Notes under the pieces: generated by a model
The model's database searches: none
What the model saw: the letters and a program-made list of their open reading frames with translations, nothing else
Told to the model about the DNA's origin: nothing
Position numbers and translations under genes: made by a program
Shown here: piece after piece, positions 27,901 through 36,900 of the stretch
Position numbering within the stretch: position 1 is the first letter of the stretch
Layout of the letters: each line of letters begins with the position of its first letter
Source: Caprimulgus europaeus
Lineage: Eukaryota > Chordata > Aves > Caprimulgiformes > Caprimulgidae
DNA: 64,000 nucleotides
Assembly: GCA_907165065.1 (NCBI GenBank)
Contig: OU015528.1
Location: 75,559,474-75,623,473, forward strand
Direction of reading: 5' to 3'

Positions 27901-30900
27901 GTGAGAAAAATTATATGTTTTTAAAAAAAATTAAAATATGACAGAAATTACCTTAACCTCATTAAGTTGCTACTGGGCTCTTTCAGGACTCCTCATCACA
28001 AATAGATGCCTGCTTCATCTGGTTCTTCAGCAGATCTGTCCCTCTGGAGTACAAACACTTTCTGTACATTTGTTCCCCATCATCTTGGCTTCTTATCAGA
28101 GTTTCCCATTTCTCTTGCTCCCTGTTCCTGCCTTTTGCCTTCTTCCTAGTTTTTTATAGCATCTCTCCAACATGCTTTCTCCCACTCACAATAGATCTAA
28201 GTCTAGTTCCTGCTCTGGTCTTTTCATCTGCCTGGTCTTCTTGGTCCTTCTCACGTACAGACTTTGTTCTGTGAATCTGCAGTTCTCCTCCATGTTACTG
28301 CATGCAATGCTTCTTCCCCTTTCTAATCACAGCCTTCCCATCCCGCCTTCTCCCCATCCTTTTTCCACAAGCTACGTTTCAGTCTTGACTTGTTCTGCAG
28401 AGCAAATTGCTCTTTTCAGCACCACTTTTCAACTGTGTGCTTTGTGAGATGTCCTTGCAGCTGATGCTGGGACAGGGTGACTAGATGTGAGCAAATATGT
28501 CAATGAGTAACTTTGTCTTTTAGCATCAAATCCACTCCATCATGTTAAAGGAAAATCTTGGGACTGCTTTTTTTTAAACTTTAAATACAGATTTCTCCAT
28601 GTTTATGATTAGACAGTGAGGGAGTTATCCCAAAAAGCTGTAGTTGTTTGTGGGTAGGTAGATTTTTCATGGATGTAGTAAATTTCATCAGTGAGAAGTT
28701 CCTGAAGTAACTGAAGAGTTGGGAAAGATTTTTGTAGTTTGCTACATGATGGAGTTAATTTATCTTCCAGCCTATAAAATCATATACACATCACTTGTGT
28801 TGAGAGTTTCTGCAGAAAATAGAATTTACTGGAAACTGTCTTGATGGAAAAAGAATGAAAACAGAATCTGTTCCTGACTTATTTATGTTTTAAGGCTTTT
28901 TCTTTTGGGAGAATGTAAAATGCCTTCAAGTGAAATTTTGTTTGAGAATACTCTGGATTTTCACAGAAAATTAAAGGAGGCTGTAGGTAACATAAGAGCC
29001 ATCCACCTTGCAATGCAGAAAGTGTTATACATAAGGAGTCTTCTTGTGGAGACCAAAGAGTAGTGAATGTATTTTCTTCCAAAACAGTTTGGCAGTGGAG
29101 TGCAAGTGGTTTCGTTTCATACTTAGTACACCTAAGTGTAACTTCTGATATGGCTAGCTGACAGGACAGTAATTGTTTTGAGCCATATAGGTTCTTTCTT
29201 TTGGGTAGTTAAAGCAACATCAAGAAAAGTAAAATGGCTTTTTTTTTTTTTTAAATCAGAATGACTGAGGTTTGATATCAAAATAGGAAAAGCAAAACCA
29301 AAATGAAGTATATTTTGGTGCTGGAGGAGGAATTGAGCTTTTTTCTTTTTAATTTCAAAGTAGCCTGGGTAAGCCTCTCTGTGTGGTATATTCTTGCTGG
29401 GGTAAATGAGAACATCACTTAACCTTTCACAAAATAAATATAAAATGCCTTCATCCTAATCCTTGGGAATCTGGCTGGTTTGTCTGCTGTTATCTGTAGT
29501 TGAGTGAGGCTGCCTCATTTGTTCTTTATATGAATTTCACAAGCCTTTGATTTTTTTTTTTTTCTTTTCCCAGTCTGTTCATTTTGGTTTTACTATCACT
29601 GTCTTCAGGCAATAATATTTTTCTACAGGTTCTCAGCATACTCTAGACATTCAGCTTTGCTCACATGTATCTAGCTCTACTGTCTTTACTATCTTCAGAC
29701 TATTTTTACTGTTTCTCTTCTAATTTCATGTAAAACTTATGAACCCATTATATGTCATGCAGGAGTACACACAAAAAATACCAGACTCTTCATTTAAGTA
29801 TCCACTGTAGCCTGAGAAAATAGTGTTTAATTTAGAATTCTCAGCTGAAATCAAAGCACTACTTCCTATCTTGTACTTTTTTTTTTTTTTTTCATTGAGC
29901 AACAATTACACCTTTAAGAACTAAAGTAAAAATGGATGTTAGGAAAAAGAAAAAAATCCCCATCTTACAGTTGCATCAGTATCAGTAATCCAGGAATAGC
30001 AGTCTGCTAATTAAACTCAGTGGAATTTTCCATCTGGCATCCTTTGTTAGGCTGTATAGATTTTCCTGCCCTAGTAGGGTAAGCTGCAGTAGGATATTAA
30101 AGGAGGTAATAACTTTTGTGTTACTTTAAAGTGGATGTCTGCTTATGTCTGATGTAGCTTTCTCTGGCTTACTTCCTCCATGGCTTCTCCCGTGGAATTA
30201 AGGAGCTCTGTGCTGCCTTCAGAGCAGAAAGGAAGGAAGAGACTTTGTTTAACGCTTTATCACTGATAAAACCCTTAAAGTTCTCAACCAGAACATGGAC
30301 ATTAAGGGGATCATGCTAATTTTGGATGTCAGTGAAATGCTTTTGCCAATGCTAGGGCTATTTTGCATAAAGGAGACCATGGATTTTCATTCCTCTTTGT
30401 GGTAATTCCTAGTCTAACTGGTGGCCTGTACTTAGCAACTACAACCTTCAGAGGATGGCTTGCAACTTCAGTGCTGTTCTCAAAACCCAAGGCAGGCATC
30501 CCTGTTCCAGTGACTCTATGAACATAGACAGTAAACTGTGTGGGTAAGCACACTTCTTACTTGCAAGCTGCTTGGGTATCAAGCCCTCAGAGAGGCAGGC
30601 TCTGACAGCTATGCGGTAGAAACCGTCCTTTAAGATACTTCTCCTCTGACATATCCTCAAGCAAATTTAGTAGAAGAGGCCATTGGTATTTTCTGGATTG
30701 CCTGGAGCATTATGAAGGGTGTCCACACCACAGCAGGTTCTTGAACAGCACACTCCTCTAAATCTGTATGACTCCTGTTTACATCTTCTCAAGGAGACAG
30801 ATCTGATGCAGAGAGGACAATCTCCTCTTAATTCAAGGATGCTGTCTAGAGCATAGTGCAAGGAATTTTCTTGGTATGATTCATTGTACACCATTGACTT

Positions 30901-33900
30901 CTGAAATGTCTTCATGCAGAATCTCGCCTTGGCTGTTATTTAAAACACCAGCAAAATTCTTTACATGCTCACAAGATATGGATAGAATTTCCAGCTTTTC
31001 TCTAAGTTATTCCTGTAGGACTACATAAGTAATGCAATGCTTAATAAACAATATTTGTGTGTCAATACATATTTTTTTTATACTGTCTGAATTTAATAAA
31101 CAAAAGTGCTTACCAGTGAAAGTTTCATATTCTACTCAAAAATATATGACTGAAAATAGTTTATTAATCTAGTGCTTCATAACCAGGACAGTCAGGCCCA
31201 TCTTAATGACTGAAGGCTCTCAGGTCTGTTCTTGAGACAGTTTCTCACCTGCATTTTGATAGAAGGTGTCCTGGAAAGGGAGAGCAGAAGGATCCTGGGT
31301 TGGTTTTCTTTTATAACTGAAAGTTTAAGAAACCTTTCAGTAGCTGAGAAGGCCTTAAATCAGAGATAAAGGTCTTGTATCTTAATCTTAAAGCACTATC
31401 AGCAAATTTGGAATCTGCCCTTGTCCTCGTGGTCATCTTAACTATATTTGTGTGTGATAACACCAGCTTTAAGCTCTGACTCAGTTCTTCCAGTTCTCCC
31501 AGCCTTTTCTGTATTCAGAGGAAACTAGCAAAGTTTGGATCTTGCATTTGCCATAAATGTTTAAATGTTGATCTGCTATTTATCTTTAAAGGTATATTTT
31601 ATTAAATTTGTTATTAGTATCTTTTATTCAAATATCTATTTAAATACTCATCAGTGACAGTGCAGAAGTGTATACTAGGTTGATAGTCTATTAAATAATG
31701 TCTGTTTTCTGCTTTTAATGTGCCTTTTGACAGCCAAAACAATAGAAATATGTAAGTTCACTTGTTTCTGATGGTCTCTCTCTTTCGGTTGTGTTTTGTT
31801 TCAGGGGAATTTTGGATTTTTCACTTGTGCTTGGAGAATACACAAGTAGCTATTTCATACAATGCACTTCAGATTTTAATCAACTAAACTAATTTTTCTG
31901 CCTTGTTTGTTGTGTGATACTACTACTTTACAATATAATGAAGGAAATTAATATGCAGAATTATACTGATAAAATTAGTATATTATTTTCAGCAGTTTTA
32001 GACATTACTTTGCATAATTTAAAAATCTTTACTGTTTAAAACTTGCATGCTTTTTAAAAATATGACCCAGATAGTTATGTTGGTCATTGTTCATATTCCT
32101 ATTTTAAACAAGTATTTCAAGAAAGTATGTTTTCTGGAGGAAAGGTGGAATTAAGGATATAAAGCAAATAGTTAATTTTAGAATTTTTTTTTTGCAAAGG
32201 CAGTTTACAGACAGACAGCTGGCCACCTGTATCTTCTGGCTGATGACCAAATGTCTTAACATTTCTATTGTTTATCTAAATGCAGATGTTTATAAAGTAA
32301 CTTTTCCTTACTGTCAGTACTACAGAAGTGACGTAGCAGCAGAAAGGCAGACAGTGTATTTTGTTCTACCTTCAATTTGTCAGGCAAAATTTCATTTTAG
32401 TAAGTCTTTTGCTGATGGTGGCACAGAGAGGAGGAGGAGCAGAGGTTGACTTTCAAACAACAGCTTGGGCTTCTAGTGCAGGCACTTAAATTTCTTTAAA
32501 ATTCTCTTGGACTTGTAAACTGAAGAAGTAACATGGGACGCCACTGATGGAAAATAAACACAAAATATCAAGATGTCATTTTAAGAGTTGTTTTTATGAC
32601 CATTACCATCCTTGAAAATTGTGTTACAACAGTCAAAGTGCATATATTCTGGTGCTGAAATTAAAGACTAGACTGTTATTCACTGGAGAGAGCACTTAGA
32701 GCACTTTACTCCAATTATATGTCTGCTATTCAATGCATGAGGCTGTTAGTGCCTCCTGAAGCAATTATCTGTAAAAGTCTTGTAGTTGAGATCGACTTCC
32801 ACTGGGTGGTGACCAAGACTTGTTAGAGCAGGAAGAAGTCAGCAGACTAAAACTTTCTTTAATATGACTTGAATTTCTTATCTTTTTGGGAACAATCGGA
32901 TCTATTCATATTTGCTTTGCTCCTTTTTGTGTCAGGTAATATGTTTACCAGCAGCAAACAAGCACCTCATTGTTCTTGTTTTGCTTAAATTATCTTCCTT
33001 TACTTCCATTTCTCTCCTTCCTCACCCATTTTTCACCCTATTTTCTTTGTTGTTTGCTTATTTTTATGCTATACAGCATACAAGCTCACTAAATTGCTAC
33101 CTTTCTTTTAAAGGAAAAATAGAAAATCCTACAGTCCCAGCTCTGTACATTCTGATATAAGCAATTATGTTTGTCTTTGGGAAAAGCCAGTAACTAAACT
33201 CTATCTAGGAGCCTGTTCTGTTGAAGAAAGAGGGGCAGGAAAGGATGAGTTACCCAGTTCTGTGTCTCATGTGAATACTGGCAACCAGGGAAAAAACTGA
33301 TTGCCTAGTTCGCTTCAGAAGACAAGGGCACATTCAGTGATTGTAAAGGTTGCTGCCAAAACAATCACAGCTGAACTGGACAGCTTTGTTTTAACTTCTA
33401 GTTTTAATATGCTTTTAAACCTTGTGTATAAACTTCATAGATGTAGAGAAAAGCACTTGTCCTAGAAATACTTCTTGTAGAATTCAGAAGTTTCTCCGTT
33501 CCTCAGTCAGACAGGTATGTCCAGAAAGTGAATTAACTCAGACTTTGGATCTGCAGCACAAACAGATATTCAATTGAATGTCCTTGAAACCATCCAAATA
33601 AAGTTTCTGCATGCTCAGATCTGAGGAGTTTGAACAGTGAGTTAGTTGAAGTAGTAAAGATGATGGCTGAGAACTGCATGTGAGGCTTTAGGCAGATTTG
33701 GAGTGGAAAACTGGAAGATAAAAGATAGCTGCTTGTAAGAAGAGTTGGTGCTTTTGCATGCCTCTCTGGTGAGCTGTTTGTGCACCTCTTAAGACAGACA
33801 TGTTGGTTGTGACTTGGTTTCTTTTGTTTGCTTTTGCGTTGTGGTTTCTTTTCTTCAGCTTTTTGCTTTTATTACCTTTTTTCTTTCTTCCTAGCATGCA

Positions 33901-36900
33901 GTGTCATTGTTTTCTTGCTGGTAGTGGACTGCTTAAAGCATTCATGGACATAGTTTGCATGCTATTTTGTGCATTTGAGGAACATCTCATTGTATTAACC
34001 TGCATGGTGATTGATTTGGTTATCTTCTACTTGTTTGATTTTGTGGACTTTTTTTTGAACTTCAGGACTTTTTATTTGTTTTTAAACTACTTGGTAGTTG
34101 TACTGGAAGTGACAGCTCTGTGTGTGTGTATGTATATGTATATATGATCTAAATACTTAAATTAGGATTAAATAACTGGTTTGCAGTTTAGAAAATAATT
34201 GGTTTTCCTTTGGAAGGTGACCGTTTTGCAGGATGTCTTTGTGATGCAGCATCTTGGATCCTTATACAACTCCCTTCCTTCCAATGCTTTTTATAGCAGG
34301 AGGTGATAAGAGCTCAGGCACTTTTGAACCAGCACAGGGCCTGTGCTTCCGAGCTTTGCTTACCTCTAGCAGTGTGGCCTTTCTTAAAGTTCCACATGCA
34401 GATGTGGGTGATGAAGCAAGCTGTGCCAGTTGTTTCTGTCTGAGGTCAAGTTAAACCAAGTTCCGTGGAAGCCCTGTGGCTAAGATTTAAAGCTGTATTT
34501 CTTCTTTTCCCCACTGACCATCCTTCCAGACGTACTCATTGTTCCATAGTTCTGTTTTCCCTGAAAGCACTAAGCTCTGGTATTACCAGCCTATAAACAT
34601 GGTATCAAGCTGTTAGAATGTGGAGGTTTTCTTCTAACTGGACTATTGTCTTACAACGCTTTGCTTGTTACTCAGTACATGAATTAATGTCAAATTTTAA
34701 CAGTTTCACAACAGACCTAGTGAGACTTCTTTGATAGTCACTTTACAACTGTAATTCCTGTTATAGAATACATCATCTAGACAGTGCAGCCCACATATAC
34801 CTAGTTGTAGTGTGTTCTTTTACGTTGAAATGTGAAGGAAAGATGATAGAAAGTAATCTTCAAAGCAGCCTGGATAGAATAAAAAAAATGTCTGCACTGT
34901 TCTCACTCAGGTTTTATTAGAGCTTAATGGTAATTAAGGAACCTTAAGTGTGAGAAATTAAAAACCAAAAAACTCACACAAACCCCACCTTTATTGTACA
35001 ACCAAGCATATTTCAAAGGATCTCGTATTGCTCTGTATGTATTTCTGAAAGAGTAAAACCTAGAAGAAAGGAAATGAGTTCATGCTTTTAACTTCTTTGT
35101 ACAAATGAAGGAAGCACGGCAGCTACTAGAGGAACTGGTTTTCAGGGTTTTTTATATAGCTTAAATACCTGAATTTCAAGCATGGTAAAAATATATATCC
35201 CTTTTCTAAAACATTTATTGCATACAAGGACAGAAATTATATGATTTACAGATGTCGAGGAGCCATTTTGATGCTATCCCATAACTACTATGGATCACCT
35301 GGAGGTTATAAATGGATTAGCAGCATATAAAGACTGGTTCTATATGATTTAGATGACAAGTTTTTGGTATGTACCTTGAGTTTTGTTTCTTAATTCAGAC
35401 TCATGCTATATTAACATTCAAAATTAGTGAGATGGAAAGCACTGTAATATATAGTTGCAGTATCAGGCATATTTATTATGGGCAAAATTCACTTTTATTT
35501 AGAAAGCAAGATCTTCAGCTTTGCCTGACACTGTGTTTGAGGGGGCAAATGGAATTAAATGGTACAAACGCCTTTTGCCAAACTGAAGCAAGTTCAGAAA
35601 GCGAGTTCTTGTTCGTAAAGAATAAAGAACAATTTTGGAGAGGCTGGTGCAGAGGACAGTATATTGCAGAGCTGTTAAATCATCCATTTATGGCATCCAT
35701 GCAACCCATTCCTCTGTCCCCTCATCTGTCCTTCCAGTGGTGCGCTGGTGGGGAGCGCAAGTCTACAACTCCATGCTCCAGATTTTAGCCTGATGTGTGA
35801 ATAGCAGGGCCCAGCAGTGAGAGGGGACAAACCATGAGGCTTGTCATTCCAAGAGCCACTTGGAGTTGGAGCCCCATGCTGAGGCGCTGCCCCACTGTGG
35901 AACCTGCTGTGCTGTCTTGCAACCATTTGTGCAGGTGTTCTCCATCACAGAGTATAGCGTGCCAGGTGTGTAGTCCTGGACATGATGTAACATGTGGAGT
36001 CTCCCATTTGGGGACAGGTAGTTGGGCAGAGGGCTCACCGTGAGTATCTTCATTGCCAAGCTGTAGCAAGATAGACAGTGAGTGCCTTTGGTGTAAGAGC
36101 AGAGGTTTGTGTATTTAAATAATTGTATGATCATAACTGAGCAGAGGATAACGAGGGGAAAATAAGAGTGAAGGTTTTCCTACAGAAAGCCTGAGCAGGC
36201 TGTGTTTATTATATGTAAACTGGGGTTTCTGAAGTTAAGTGTTTCTAGAGGAAAGGGTAGATTTCCATATGACCTTCGGCCTCGTATGAAGACTTTGAAC
36301 ATCAACAAAAACCAAGTTTAATTGTTTAGCAAGACCAGACTGTTTCTGTTGAGTACTTCCATTTTAGTCATCTTGTCGTGACACACGGCATCATTGTATT
36401 TTTCTCTGCTGCCCTCCTGCTATGTCCTAGCTGGCACACACTGTAAGTTTTCATTTAGTTTATATAGCAGCTGATCTGTGATGGTAGTTTGTTCTGCTGT
36501 TACAATAAATAATACTGACCTTGGCTGCTGGCTTTCCTCTGTGTATCTCTATCATGAACCAGTCATCAAAGACTGAGCTCATACTGTTGACTGTACAAAT
36601 GAACATTGCTCACTTCTAACCACAGCACTCGTGTCAGGGATAGAGACGTCCGTGTGTATTCACTCCTGTGAACCCATATAGACACATAAAAGGAATTTTA
36701 ATTACAAATAGCTAGAAAAAGTGAGGTGCTAACTGTATGATATTTGATGATGGAGAAAGACTCTACAGTTCTTGTTTTAGGAAGAAGCAGGAATTAAATG
36801 AAATTATTTTACTGACAGCCATTTTATATAATTTATTTTGCATAACATTTAAAAAAGGGTAGCCACTTCTTTTTTTTCTCTTTACAACAGAGCTTTTGCT

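Noticed and set aside
33800..34147. 115-codon + strand frame with a hydrophobic, membrane-like start
   Set aside because: The hydrophobicity comes from T-rich sequence (TTT/CTT codons); there is no plausible gene structure and it lies inside a USP6NL intron.
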